A stretch of DNA of 64,000 nucleotides from Flavobacterium hungaricum. Lineage in GTDB: Bacteria > Bacteroidota > Bacteroidia > Flavobacteriales > Flavobacteriaceae. A program made the position numbers and the translations under genes. Shown one piece after another: positions 52,381 through 61,511 of the stretch; the first letter of the stretch is position 1; each line of letters opens with the position of its first letter. A model generated the notes under the pieces. That model was not told the origin of the DNA, did no database searches, and worked only from the letters and a program-made list of their open reading frames with translations. Location of the stretch: contig NZ_PRDM01000002.1 of assembly GCF_015182285.1 (NCBI RefSeq), positions 62,001 through 126,000 of the forward strand, given 5' to 3'.

Positions 52381-54066
52381 TTACCAGAACTTAACATAAA
52401 GCGCAATAATGATCAGCATCGTGATTACGATTAAGACCGTTGTCTGCGGTTTAACTTTAAACATTCCAGGCTCAGTCTCGAATGCTTTAGGGTTTACTTT
52501 TGGTCCAGCAAAACTCATCAAGATCATCACAAGCATTGTGAAGAAGAATGATAATCCCATACAGATGTGGAACGGAATTTCGTAAGCTCCTTTTCCGTTA
52601 GGGTATGCTGTGTATAAAAGTGTATCAGGTCCAAATAAAGCAGGTGCGTATTCGTTGAATAAAACAGATAATACAAATCCTAAAATTACCCCTACGATAG
52701 CTGCAGATCCGGTAGTTCTTTTCCAGAACATACCTAAGAAGAACATAGCAAAAACTCCTGGGCTGATGAAACCTGTGTATTTCTGAATATAAGTAAATCC
52801 ACCAACACCACCGATTCCTAAAATGTCATTCCATGTAAATAAAACCGCTAAAAGCATTGCAGCAAAAACGGCAAGACGGCCAATATTTACCTGTTGTTTT
52901 TCGCCAGCATCTTTCTGGATGTATTTTTTATGAATATCTAAGGTGTAGATTGTAGAGATACTGTTTACTTTTCCAGCCAAAGAAGCTACGATAGCAGCCG
53001 TTAAAGCCGCAACAGAAAGTCCTTTTAATCCTGTTGGCAAGAAAGTCAATACAGCAGAATAAGCGCCATCTTTTCCTCCAACTAGTTGAGGTAAATCTCC
53101 GTTTGTGTATAAAACATAAGCAGCAATTCCAGGAAGCATTACGATAAGCGGCATTAATAATTTCAGCATACCAGCAAATAAAATTCCTGTACGAGCTGTT
53201 TGTAAATCTGCTCCAAGTGCTCTTTGTGTAATGTATTGGTTACATCCCCAATAATTTAAGTTGATGATCCAGATACCAGCAAGGTACGACATCAAACCAG
53301 GGAAAGTCAAATATTTGTCGATTTCTAATTGAGAAGAAGTAGCAGTTGGCTTTGGAATAATCATTTTGAAATGTTCCGGTGCTTCTCTCATTAAAACTTT
53401 AAATCCTGCAATTGCATTTTGACCAACGCCAAAAGATTCCGCAACTGTTGTTAAGGCAATATAAGAAGTTACCAAACCTCCGATAATTAAAACCGCAACC
53501 TGAATAACGTCTGTGTAAGCCACAACTTTCATTCCTCCAAGAGAAATAAACAATGCAAAAACTGCCAATCCAACCATGATTACGTGCAGATATTCTCCGC
53601 CAGCAAGACCATTAATGGCAACAGCTCCTAAATATAAGATCGAAGTTAAGTTTACAAAAACATACAAGAACAACCAGAAAACCGCCATAATCAAAGCAGT
53701 AGATTCGTTGTAACGTGTTTTTAAGAATTGAGGCATGGTGTAGATCTTGTTTTTAAGATATACAGGTATAAACCATACAGCCACAATAATCAAGGCAACG
53801 GCAGCAAGCCACTCGTAAGCAGCAACAGCGATTCCTAAAAAGAAACCTTCACCGCTCATTCCGATGAATTGTTCTGCAGAGATATTAGAAGCAATTAAAG
53901 AAGCTCCAATTGCCCACCAAGTTAAATTTCCTTCAGCCAAAAAGTAAGCTTTAGCATCTTGTTCGTCTTGTTTACGTTTACGATAAACGGTGTAACCGTA
54001 GACCGAGACTACGATAAAATAGATAATAAAAACCGCATAATCTGCGAAAGCGAGGTTTTGGTTCAT
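52381..54066 (-). CDS. Sodium/sugar symporter (SSS family)
   Basis: Inner-membrane symporter of 561 residues with about fourteen membrane segments. N-terminal GYTVYRKRKQDEQDAKAY, then SLIASNISAEQFIGMSGEGFF, the SSS signature, and IYWGCNQYITQ-like text (LNYWGCNQYITQ) fit vSGLT-type sugar carriers. The operator-like site at 54239-54259 matches those of the arabinose genes, so arabinose is a likely substrate, though galactose is also possible from the gal genes next door. It follows its own 241-bp upstream region. Confidence 0.9.
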   Translation of the reverse strand: MNQNLAFADYAVFIIYFIVVSVYGYTVYRKRKQDEQDAKAYFLAEGNLTWWAIGASLIASNISAEQFIGMSGEGFFLGIAVAAYEWLAAVALIIVAVWFIPVYLKNKIYTMPQFLKTRYNESTALIMAVFWLFLYVFVNLTSILYLGAVAINGLAGGEYLHVIMVGLAVFALFISLGGMKVVAYTDVIQVAVLIIGGLVTSYIALTTVAESFGVGQNAIAGFKVLMREAPEHFKMIIPKPTATSSQLEIDKYLTFPGLMSYLAGIWIINLNYWGCNQYITQRALGADLQTARTGILFAGMLKLLMPLIVMLPGIAAYVLYTNGDLPQLVGGKDGAYSAVLTFLPTGLKGLSVAALTAAIVASLAGKVNSISTIYTLDIHKKYIQKDAGEKQQVNIGRLAVFAAMLLAVLFTWNDILGIGGVGGFTYIQKYTGFISPGVFAMFFLGMFWKRTTGSAAIVGVILGFVLSVLFNEYAPALFGPDTLLYTAYPNGKGAYEIPFHICMGLSFFFTMLVMILMSFAGPKVNPKAFETEPGMFKVKPQTTVLIVITMLIIIALYVKFW

Positions 54067-54202
54067 TGTTAGTAGTATTTTAATTTATATAAGGGTAATT
54101 TGTTTATTTGGTTTTAAGCTTGTCGTTATATTATTTTGTATCGATTAAAAATAGGATATGTGTTTTATTTTTGTTGTTTTTTTATGAAAAATGAATAAAA
54201 GC

Positions 54203-54210
54203 CAAATGTA
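54203..54210 (-). promoter_or_regulatory. -7 promoter element of the symporter gene (TACATTTG)
   Basis: It matches TAnnTTTG on the minus strand. The leader to the ATG at 54066 would be about 130 bases. The -33 region has no TTG at the standard distance. Confidence 0.4.
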
Positions 54211-54238
54211 AAATAAAAAATTATAAATAGGTTACTCA

Positions 54239-54259
54239 CAAATGTGTTTTTTACATTTA
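54239..54259. promoter_or_regulatory. Candidate AraR operator upstream of the symporter
   Basis: CAAATGT-GTTTTTT-ACATTTA, a 7-7-7 dyad matching the pattern shared with three sites in the arabinose region. It lies about 40-60 bases upstream of the predicted transcript start. Confidence 0.5.
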
Positions 54260-54307
54260 TAGACAGCTTATTGTGTTAAATTTTACTTTTTTTCATTCAA
54301 AGATTAT

Positions 54308-55369
54308 TTATGACAATCTCACTTCGTCTTTATAATGGGTTTCTGGCAGCTCTCTTAAAACCTCAGCACTTTTCTCTGGTGTAATATCTCTTTGCGACTC
54401 ACCAAGCATTTCATATCCTACCATAAATTTCTTTACTGTTGCAGAACGCAGCAATGGCGGATAAAAATGCATATGAAAATGCCATTCCGGATGTTCTAAA
54501 CCGTCGGTTGGAGATTGATGAATTCCTGACGAATAAGGAAATGAGGTGCTGAATAAATTATCGTATTTAATAGTTAACTGCTTTAAGATTTTAGCATAAG
54601 CATTAACCTCTTCAGCGGTAAAATCAGTGATTTTATTTACAGCTCTTTTGCTTATAATCATCGTTTCATATGGCCAGATTGCCCAAAACGGAACCAATGC
54701 TGCAAAATGATTATTTTCGATTACAATACGGCTTCCTACTTTTAATTCTGCTTTTAGATAATCTTCCAGCAGTGTTGTTTTATTTTTATCGTAATACGAT
54801 TTCAGGCTGTTTTGGGTTTTTTCTACTTGGGTAGGAAGAGAAGACTGTGCCCAAATCTGTCCGTGCGGATGCGGATTACTGCAACCCATTACACTTCCTT
54901 TATTTTCAAAAATCTGAACGTGGTTAATATATTTTATGCTTCCAAGCTCTGTATATTCTTTCTGCCAAGTTTTAATTATAGTTTCAATCGCCTCAATATC
55001 CATTTCTGGTAAGGTAAGATCGTGTCTTGGAGAAAAACAAACCACTCTCGAAATTCCTCTTTCTGGTTCAGCTTTAAAAAAAGTATGTTTAATTTCTTCT
55101 TCAAACATGATTTCTTCCTGTTTCATTGCAGCAAAATCATTTTCGAAAACAAAACTATTTTTATAGTCAGGATTGTTTACACCATTGGCACGCACATTTC
55201 CGGGACATAAATAACAGGTAGGGTCGTATTTTGGTAAATCTTCAGTAGATAAGACTTCTTTTTGTCCCTGCCAAGGGCGTTTGGATCGGTGCGGAGAAAC
55301 TAAAACCCATTCGTTAATTAAGGGATTAAAGCGTCTGTGCGGATCTTCATTAATGTTAAAATTTTTCAT
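54308..55369 (-). CDS. galT: Galactose-1-phosphate uridylyltransferase
   Basis: The 353-residue enzyme exchanges UMP between UDP-glucose and galactose 1-phosphate. Motifs: HRRFNPL near the start, PHRSKRPW, DPTCYLCPGN with a zinc cysteine pair, and the catalytic HPHGQIW with the nucleophilic histidine. GLEHPEWHFHMHFYPP near the C-terminus completes the zinc site. It is 15 bp after galK in a galM-galK-galT order. Confidence 0.95.
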   Translation of the reverse strand: MKNFNINEDPHRRFNPLINEWVLVSPHRSKRPWQGQKEVLSTEDLPKYDPTCYLCPGNVRANGVNNPDYKNSFVFENDFAAMKQEEIMFEEEIKHTFFKAEPERGISRVVCFSPRHDLTLPEMDIEAIETIIKTWQKEYTELGSIKYINHVQIFENKGSVMGCSNPHPHGQIWAQSSLPTQVEKTQNSLKSYYDKNKTTLLEDYLKAELKVGSRIVIENNHFAALVPFWAIWPYETMIISKRAVNKITDFTAEEVNAYAKILKQLTIKYDNLFSTSFPYSSGIHQSPTDGLEHPEWHFHMHFYPPLLRSATVKKFMVGYEMLGESQRDITPEKSAEVLRELPETHYKDEVRLS

Positions 55370-55384
55370 TGTATTGTTGCGGTA

Positions 55385-56545
55385 TTAAAGTAAAGTTGTT
55401 CCATTCGAGATTTTTACATCGTAGAATTTTAATTCAATTCCAAATGTATCTAAATAAAGTTTCGAAAACTTACTTTTTACCTCATTTTCATGTCCTTTTT
55501 TTACTAAATTAATGGTACAGCCGCCAAAACCGCCTCCCATTAAGCGAGAACCTATAATATTCTCATCTGTTTTTGAAGTGTCTACAAGCATATCCAGCTC
55601 TTCGCAGCTTACTTCATATTCTTGCGATAAGCCATAATGAGTTTCAAAAAGCAGCTCGCCCAAAAGTTCAATATTACCATTGTCCAGCGCTGCGCAGGCC
55701 TTGGTGACACGATTAATTTCTTTTACCACAAAATGTACTCTGCTAAAAACCTTTGGAGACATTTTATCTTTAAGATTCAAAACCTGTTCTTCTGAAGCAT
55801 CTCTAAAAGTCTTTATCTCAGGGAAATGATTCTTTAATATAGAAAGACCTTCTTCACATTCAATTCTTCTCGTATTATATTCAGAAGTAAAAAGAGAATG
55901 TTTCACATTAGAATCAAATAAAATCAGAGAATAATTTTTGAAATCAGCATTATGATATTCAAAATCCAGTGTATTGCAATCCAGTTTGATTACTTTATTC
56001 TCTAATCCGTGAACGCTAGAAAACTGGTCCATAATGCCGCAGTTAATTCCAACCCAGTGCTCTGCTTTTTGTCCTAATAAAGAAATGTCCTTTTTTTCTA
56101 TTTTTAAATCAAAGAGCGAAGCGATTCCAAAAATCATCCCGCATTCTAAAGCTGCGGACGAAGATAATCCAGAACCTACTGGTATGTTGCTGCTGAAAAC
56201 ACAATTGAAACCTTCAAACGAAAAACCATTGTCCTGCAGTTGTTTAATTACACCTCGAATATAATTGGTCCAAACAACATCACTTAATTTTACTTCCTGT
56301 GTCAAATCGATTTCAAATTCTTCATTTAAATCAATTGCAATTATTTTAGAAGTTTTAGAGTTGCTTTTTTCAAAAGCAAAACAAATTACTTTGTCAATAG
56401 CAGCTGGTAAAACGTAACCGTCATTGTAATCAATATGTTCCCCGATAATGTTGATTCTTCCCGGAGAAAGGACTGTTTTTTCTGGAGCAGAACCAAAAGA
56501 TTTCTCAAAAAAAGCAGTGGTATTTTGTATTAAAATGTCATTCAT
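55385..56545 (-). CDS. galK: Galactokinase
   Basis: GHMP kinase of 386 residues: SPGRINIIGEHIDYNDG at the N-terminus, the ATP loop VGSGLSSSAALECG, and RLMGGGFGGCTI near the C-terminus. It phosphorylates alpha-D-galactose at C1. Co-transcribed with galM (37 bp upstream) and galT (15 bp downstream). Confidence 0.97.
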   Translation of the reverse strand: MNDILIQNTTAFFEKSFGSAPEKTVLSPGRINIIGEHIDYNDGYVLPAAIDKVICFAFEKSNSKTSKIIAIDLNEEFEIDLTQEVKLSDVVWTNYIRGVIKQLQDNGFSFEGFNCVFSSNIPVGSGLSSSAALECGMIFGIASLFDLKIEKKDISLLGQKAEHWVGINCGIMDQFSSVHGLENKVIKLDCNTLDFEYHNADFKNYSLILFDSNVKHSLFTSEYNTRRIECEEGLSILKNHFPEIKTFRDASEEQVLNLKDKMSPKVFSRVHFVVKEINRVTKACAALDNGNIELLGELLFETHYGLSQEYEVSCEELDMLVDTSKTDENIIGSRLMGGGFGGCTINLVKKGHENEVKSKFSKLYLDTFGIELKFYDVKISNGTTLL

Positions 56546-56582
56546 TATAAAGTTCTTGAGGTGGTGGTTTTTTAGAATCTAG

Positions 56583-57638
56583 TTAGTTAAGGTTTTCAAA
56601 TCTATAAAGCGTTTTTTGCGTATAAGTTTCGCCTTTTTTCAAAACAGAATTAGGAAAATGCGGCTGATTTGGCGCATCTGGAAAATTTTGAGTCTCAAAA
56701 CAAATACCGCTTTGTGCATGATAATCAATGTTTTCTTTTGCTTTTAATTGTCCGAAACAATTCCCGCCTACATAAATATGCACGCTTGGCTGATCGGTGT
56801 ATACATTCATACGCAGTTTGTTTTTTGTACTGATTAACTGCGCCACAATTTCGGTTTTAGAATTCACAACAAAAGAATTGTCAATAGGGAATGGACAATT
56901 TTTTGGCGTTCTAAAATCAAAATCATGATTCGTTAAATCGGTATAATTTCCTGTCGGAATATTATTTGAATCAGTCTCCAGCATTTTTGCCGATTTGATA
57001 AAAATTTGCTGGTCTAAAACATCAGAATCATGTCCGTTGAGGTTAAAATAACTATGATGAGTCAGATTTATAATCGTATCTTCAGTAGAAACGGCTTTAT
57101 ATTCTAATTTTAATTCATTTTCTTCTGTAAGCGTATATTTCAAATCAACCTGCATTTCGCCCGGAAAATTTTCATCCAAATCTTCACTCAAAAGACTAAA
57201 AGTTATGGATGGATTCTCTTCGACAGCAGCATTACTCACACTCCAGACTTTTCTTCCAAATCCCATCGGACCGCCGTGCAGCGTGTTTCCGTTATTATTT
57301 CCGTCAAGTTCAAATTTTTTGCCATTCAAAGTAAAAGTCCCATTATGTATACGTCCTGCATAACGTCCAATTGTAGTTCCAAAATAAGGAGCACTAGGTA
57401 AACTATACGAATCTAAATACGCTTGTAGATTATCAAAACCCAAAACAACATCTGCCTGTTTTCCGTCTGTCAACGGTACCTGGATTGCAGTAACAGTCGC
57501 TCCATAATTGATAAGCTGTACTTTCATTCCTTTTTTATTGATTAATTCAAATGAAAATATCTCTTGATTGTCGGGCATTAAACCAAACAATTTGCAATTA
57601 TGTACGTCCTTTAAATGCGATATGTGTTTTATTTCCAT
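56583..57638 (-). CDS. galM: Aldose 1-epimerase (galactose mutarotase)
   Basis: The 351-residue galactose mutarotase has NYGATVTAIQVPLTDG, TIGRYAGRIHNGTF, NTLHGGPMGFGRKVW with one catalytic histidine, and TLTHHSYFNL-like text (NLTHHSYFNLNG). It makes alpha-galactose for GalK. I start at the ATG at 57638: the longer frame begins within the promoter region shared with the gntR gene. First gene of the gal operon. Confidence 0.95.
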   Translation of the reverse strand: MEIKHISHLKDVHNCKLFGLMPDNQEIFSFELINKKGMKVQLINYGATVTAIQVPLTDGKQADVVLGFDNLQAYLDSYSLPSAPYFGTTIGRYAGRIHNGTFTLNGKKFELDGNNNGNTLHGGPMGFGRKVWSVSNAAVEENPSITFSLLSEDLDENFPGEMQVDLKYTLTEENELKLEYKAVSTEDTIINLTHHSYFNLNGHDSDVLDQQIFIKSAKMLETDSNNIPTGNYTDLTNHDFDFRTPKNCPFPIDNSFVVNSKTEIVAQLISTKNKLRMNVYTDQPSVHIYVGGNCFGQLKAKENIDYHAQSGICFETQNFPDAPNQPHFPNSVLKKGETYTQKTLYRFENLN

Positions 57639-57662
57639 GATATTTTTACCAAAAATGAAATC

Positions 57663-57670
57663 CAAAAATA
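57663..57670 (-). promoter_or_regulatory. -7 promoter element of the galMKT operon (TATTTTTG)
   Basis: It matches TAnnTTTG on the minus strand with a leader of about 20 bases to the ATG at 57638. The TACCAGT repeats lie over its -33 region. Confidence 0.55.
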
Positions 57671-57681
57671 GAAACAATTCT

Positions 57682-57689
57682 TATTTTTG
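57682..57689 (+). promoter_or_regulatory. -7 promoter element of the gntR gene (TATTTTTG)
   Basis: It matches TAnnTTTG on the plus strand. The predicted start, about 57694, lies on the TACCAGT repeats, which suggests autoregulation. Confidence 0.55.
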
Positions 57690-57691
57690 CA

Positions 57692-57708
57692 TACCAGTAC
57701 CTACCAGT
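57692..57708. promoter_or_regulatory. Candidate GntR operator: TACCAGT direct repeat
   Basis: TACCAGT occurs at 57692-57698 and 57702-57708, exactly 10 bp apart, so both face the same side of the helix. It lies between the divergent galM and gntR promoters. Confidence 0.5.
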
Positions 57709-57739
57709 TTTTAAAATTAATGGTCAAATTGACTTTATT

Positions 57740-58738
57740 ATGAATATTATTTCCATTCAAAATAACATCGGGCTTCCAAAATATAAGCAGATTATTCTCT
57801 CAATAGAAAAAGCTATTGAAGACGGAAAATTGGAAAAAGGCGACCGTCTTCCTTCTGTAAATAAAGTGTGTCTGGCATTTACTTTATCGCGTGATACGGT
57901 TTTACTGGCGTATGATGAATTGAAGAAAAGAGGAATAATTTATGCCATTCCCGGAAAGGGCTATTACGTTAAAAGTACTGAAACCACTATAACTCAGAAG
58001 ATTTTTTTACTTTTTGATGAATTGAATATTTTTAAGGAGGATATTTATAATTCGTTTTTAAAACACATCGGAAAAAATGTTCAGGTCGATATTTTCTTTC
58101 ATCATTTTAATGTTCCCGTTTTTAAAAAATTATTAAACGACAGCCACGGAAATTATACCAAATATATAATTATGCCGACGAACTTAAACGATATCGTTGA
58201 TTCTATAAAAACCCTACCAGTAAATGATGTAATTATTCTGGATCAAACCAATTCGGACTTAAAAATGTTTCCGGCAATTTATCAAAATCATCAGAAAGAT
58301 ATTTATGAAGGACTTTTGAAAGTGAAAAAGCGATTAGCAAAATACAAAAAACTGATTTTGATTTTCTCGGGTTTTAGAGAACCGCTCGGAATGAAATTGG
58401 GTTTTGAGACGTTCTGTAAAGATTATAATTTTGATTGCGAAATTCTGACTGATTTTAGCAGTCAATCCATCACCTTGGGTAATTTATACATTATACCAAA
58501 TGATCGAGATTTGTTATTGGTGATTGAAAACGGAATAAACAGGAACTTACAACTAGGTGAAGATTTCGGGATTTTGTCTTATAATGAAACGGCGCTGAAA
58601 AAAATTGCAGCAAACGGAATTACGACTATTTCTACCAATTTTGAATTGATGGGAAAAATATTGGCCGATATGGTTTTGAAGGGAATAAAAGAACAGATTG
58701 AAAACAAATCGGCTCTTATATTAAGGAATTCGCTGTAA
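57740..58738 (+). CDS. GntR-family regulator with sugar-binding-like C-terminal domain
   Basis: 332 residues: an N-terminal winged helix (GLPKYKQIILSIEKAIEDGKLEKGDRLPSVNKVC ... SRDTVLLAYDELKKRG) and a C-terminal half that resembles a LacI/periplasmic-binding fold (DVIILDQTN, LILIFSGF, DFGILSYNETALKKIAANGITTIST). This layout is like AraR of Bacillus and similar Bacteroidota regulators. Divergent from galM, it probably controls the gal operon through the TACCAGT repeats. Confidence 0.88.
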   Translation: MNIISIQNNIGLPKYKQIILSIEKAIEDGKLEKGDRLPSVNKVCLAFTLSRDTVLLAYDELKKRGIIYAIPGKGYYVKSTETTITQKIFLLFDELNIFKEDIYNSFLKHIGKNVQVDIFFHHFNVPVFKKLLNDSHGNYTKYIIMPTNLNDIVDSIKTLPVNDVIILDQTNSDLKMFPAIYQNHQKDIYEGLLKVKKRLAKYKKLILIFSGFREPLGMKLGFETFCKDYNFDCEILTDFSSQSITLGNLYIIPNDRDLLLVIENGINRNLQLGEDFGILSYNETALKKIAANGITTISTNFELMGKILADMVLKGIKEQIENKSALILRNSL

Positions 58739-58740
58739 AT

Positions 58741-58806
58741 TTTTGCCGCGAATTACACGAATACTGATTGTATAATTTTTCAAAATTCGTGTAATTCACG
58801 GCAAAA
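58741..58806. repeat. Extragenic inverted repeat, ATTCGTGGC family (copy 5)
   Basis: Left arm 58741-58762 and right arm 58785-58806 match at 21 of 22 bases around TTTTGCCGCGAATTACACGAAT. It lies between convergent genes with a 22-bp loop, so it may fold as a strong hairpin. Confidence 0.85.
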
Positions 58807-58832
58807 AGCTATGATTCTATGTGTTGAAAAAA

Positions 58833-59522
58833 TTATAAATTAAGCACAAAATTATTCAATAATTTTTCTTCGTATTTCTCTTTATTAAAAGTGTATAAAT
58901 AAGAACCTTTTCGAGAAGACTGCATGTCTTTTTCTTCTAATTTGATTAAGATTTCTAACGAGTTTATTTTACTAATAAAGTTTCGTTTGTCCAATTCTTT
59001 GCTCAAAATCGCTTCGTACAATTCTAAAAGCTGACGCATTGTAAATTTTTCCGGAAGCAGTTCAAAACCAATTGGTTTAACAGAAGTTTTATATCGAAGT
59101 CTCTTAATGGCGTTTTGTACCATTTCGTTGTGGTCAAATATTAAGTTGGGCGCATCATTAATAGGAAACCATTCTGCGTGGTAATTTTTGATTAATTCAG
59201 CATTATGATTTTCGATATTAATTAATGCAAAATAAGAAACAGAAATAGTTCTTTCTACCGGGTCACGATCAATTTCACTGTACGCATACAGCTGTTCCAT
59301 ATAGATATCATTAAGACCAGTATAGGTATTTAAGATTCTAGTTGCTGCGGCATCTAGAACTTCATCGCGTTTTAGAAAACCTCCAATCAAAGACCATTTT
59401 CCTTTTTCAGGTTCAAAATCTCTTTGAATTAAAAGTATTTTCAGTCCTTCATTATCAAATCCGAAAATGATGCAGTCAACAGCCAGTAAAACCTTATCAG
59501 CAGAGCTATAACTATTTAGCAT
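58833..59522 (-). CDS. Nudix-type transcriptional regulator (AraR/NrtR-like), L-arabinose utilisation
   Basis: 229 residues: an N-terminal Nudix fold followed by a winged-helix domain (RQLLELYEAILSKELDKRNFISKINSLEILIKL ... KGSYLYTFNKEKYEEKL), the layout of NrtR-like regulators. The Nudix box keeps its glycine and first Glu (GGFLKRDEVLDAA) but lacks the catalytic REUxEE (RILNTY). This suggests ligand sensing without hydrolysis, as described for the Bacteroidota arabinose regulator. It is divergent from the arabinofuranosidase gene, and operator-like sites flank it. Confidence 0.85.
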   Translation of the reverse strand: MLNSYSSADKVLLAVDCIIFGFDNEGLKILLIQRDFEPEKGKWSLIGGFLKRDEVLDAAATRILNTYTGLNDIYMEQLYAYSEIDRDPVERTISVSYFALINIENHNAELIKNYHAEWFPINDAPNLIFDHNEMVQNAIKRLRYKTSVKPIGFELLPEKFTMRQLLELYEAILSKELDKRNFISKINSLEILIKLEEKDMQSSRKGSYLYTFNKEKYEEKLLNNFVLNL

Positions 59523-59575
59523 ATAAAATATTTTGTTGGTAAATATATAAACTTCCTAAATTGTTTCATAATTTA

Positions 59576-59596
59576 TTAATGTAGGATTTACACTTA
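59576..59596. promoter_or_regulatory. Candidate AraR operator near its own gene
   Basis: TTAATGT-AGGATTT-ACACTTA, the 7-7-7 dyad with invariant TGT-N7-ACA. It lies about 55-75 bp upstream of the regulator ATG and may give autoregulation. The region 59523-59939 (417 bp) holds no gene, only this site, the next site and promoters. Confidence 0.5.
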
Positions 59597-59780
59597 ATTA
59601 CCTTTTGTTGTGAAATAAGTATTTTTTGTATGTAATTATTGGAGTGCGGATAAAATTTTGTTTGGCTTAAAAGTGCCCAAATTTACTGCAAAGTTTTTTT
59701 ATTTATACAGATTTTCTAAATAATGCTTTCTAATTATTTTAAAGACATTCTTGAGAAATATGTTTTTAATTATGGTTAAA

Positions 59781-59812
59781 TTGACTATTAGTAAATTTTT
59801 TAACTACTTTTA
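59781..59812 (+). promoter_or_regulatory. Promoter of the arabinofuranosidase gene (TTG-N21-TACTTTTA)
   Basis: TTG (59781-59783) and TACTTTTA (59805-59812) are 21 bp apart, one base off the TAnnTTTG consensus. The second AraR-like site begins right after it, over the predicted transcript start. The leader is about 120 bases. Confidence 0.5.
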
Positions 59813-59833
59813 CAAATGTCTAAACCACACTTA
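59813..59833. promoter_or_regulatory. Candidate AraR operator over the arabinofuranosidase start
   Basis: CAAATGT-CTAAACC-ACACTTA, same 7-7-7 layout. Directly downstream of the -7 element, where a bound protein would block transcription. Confidence 0.55.
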
Positions 59834-59939
59834 AACATTTTTTTGGCGCACTTTCAGATCGATTTAAGCAACTTATACACGCTGCATATCTTTTTAAATC
59901 TTCACCAAAGAAAGACAAACTACTAAACAATAAACCACT

Positions 59940-61487
59940 ATGAAAAAACCACTTTTCTTAGCACTTGTTTTTGCATTCTCCAGTCAATTTGGATTTGCCC
60001 AAAACCAAGTCACATCAGTTGCAATCAAAAATAGCAATGATGCACCAACCATCAGCAAACACATTTACGGGCATTTTGCCGAACATTTAGGACACTGTAT
60101 TTACGGCGGATTTTTTGTTGGAGATACCTCAAAAATCCCCAATACAAACGGTGTTAGAAATGATATTGTTAAAGCTTTAAAAGAATTGAAAATTCCGAAC
60201 CTACGATGGCCGGGCGGTTGTTTTGCCGATACCTATCATTGGAAAGATGGAATTGGACCAAAAGAAAATCGTCCGACAATTGTAAATCAATGGTGGGGCG
60301 GCGTTACAGAGGATAATAGTTTTGGAACGCATGATTTTCTAAACATGTGCGAACTCCTTGGTGCAGAACCGTATTTGTCTGGAAATGTAGGCAGCGGAAC
60401 AGTTCAGGAATTAGCCGACTGGATGCAGTATACCAATTTTGGAGGAAAAAGTCCGATGAGTGATCTGCGCAGGAAAAACGGCAGAACAGAACCTTGGAAA
60501 GTAAAATATTGGGGAATCGGTAATGAAGCCTGGGGATGCGGCGGTAACATGACAGCCGATTATTATGCTAATGAATACCGCAAATTTGCCACCTTTATGT
60601 CAGATTGGAACAATACCGGCGGTTTAATAAAAATTGCTTCTGGCGCCAATAGCTCTGATTATAATTGGACCGAAACGTTAATGAAAAATATTCCGCTAAA
60701 TATGCTTGGCGGGGTTGGCGTGCATCATTATGCTGTTATTGATTGGAATAAAAAAGGAGCTGATGTTGCTTTTACAGAAAAAGAATATTTCCTGACGATG
60801 CAATCGGCGTTAAAAATGGAAGAATTAGTTACAAAACATGCAGCGGTTATGGACAAATACGATCCCGAGAAAAAAGTGGCCATGATTGTTGACGAATGGG
60901 GCGCCTGGTACGACGTTCAGAAAGGAACAAATCCAGGGTTTTTATACCAGCAGAATACGATGAGAGATGCGGTTTTGGCTGGAGCAACACTGAATATTTT
61001 TAACAATCATGCAGACAGGGTTAAAATGGCCAATCTGGCACAATGTGTAAATGTTCTGCAGGCAGTAATTTTAACAGACAAAGCCAAAATGATTACAACG
61101 CCAACCTATCATGTCATGAAAATGTACAGCGTTCATCAGGATGCAAAATTGATTCCGATTGAATTTACATCACCATTGTATATTTTTAACGGACAAACAA
61201 TTCCGGCAGTTTCAATGTCCGTATCTAAAGACCAAAAAGGATTGATTCATATTTCCTTAGTAAATATTGATGCAGTAAATAAAAACAAAATAGAAATTGA
61301 TACCGCATCACTTGGTGCTCAAAAGTATACTGCAAGTATAATTACTGCGTCAAAACTTCAGGAGTATAATTCTTTCGAAAATCCAGATAAAATTGTTCCT
61401 GTTGCTTTTAAAGGTTTTGAAAACAAGAAAGGAAAGTTAGAAATTACGATACCGCCTTTTTCTGTTTTAGTTTTAGAAGGAAAATAA
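59940..61487 (+). CDS. Secreted alpha-L-arabinofuranosidase, GH51
   Basis: A 515-residue GH51 enzyme with a 20-residue signal peptide (LALVFAFSSQFGFA). The acid/base is Glu196 in GIGNEAWG and the nucleophile is Glu319 in VDEWGAWY. It releases arabinose from arabinans or arabinoxylans in the periplasm or outside, feeding the symporter and araB. It shares the AraR-like operator pattern with araB. Confidence 0.95.
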   Translation: MKKPLFLALVFAFSSQFGFAQNQVTSVAIKNSNDAPTISKHIYGHFAEHLGHCIYGGFFVGDTSKIPNTNGVRNDIVKALKELKIPNLRWPGGCFADTYHWKDGIGPKENRPTIVNQWWGGVTEDNSFGTHDFLNMCELLGAEPYLSGNVGSGTVQELADWMQYTNFGGKSPMSDLRRKNGRTEPWKVKYWGIGNEAWGCGGNMTADYYANEYRKFATFMSDWNNTGGLIKIASGANSSDYNWTETLMKNIPLNMLGGVGVHHYAVIDWNKKGADVAFTEKEYFLTMQSALKMEELVTKHAAVMDKYDPEKKVAMIVDEWGAWYDVQKGTNPGFLYQQNTMRDAVLAGATLNIFNNHADRVKMANLAQCVNVLQAVILTDKAKMITTPTYHVMKMYSVHQDAKLIPIEFTSPLYIFNGQTIPAVSMSVSKDQKGLIHISLVNIDAVNKNKIEIDTASLGAQKYTASIITASKLQEYNSFENPDKIVPVAFKGFENKKGKLEITIPPFSVLVLEGK

Positions 61488-61511
61488 ATCGCTGCGGTGC
61501 AAATAATAAAG

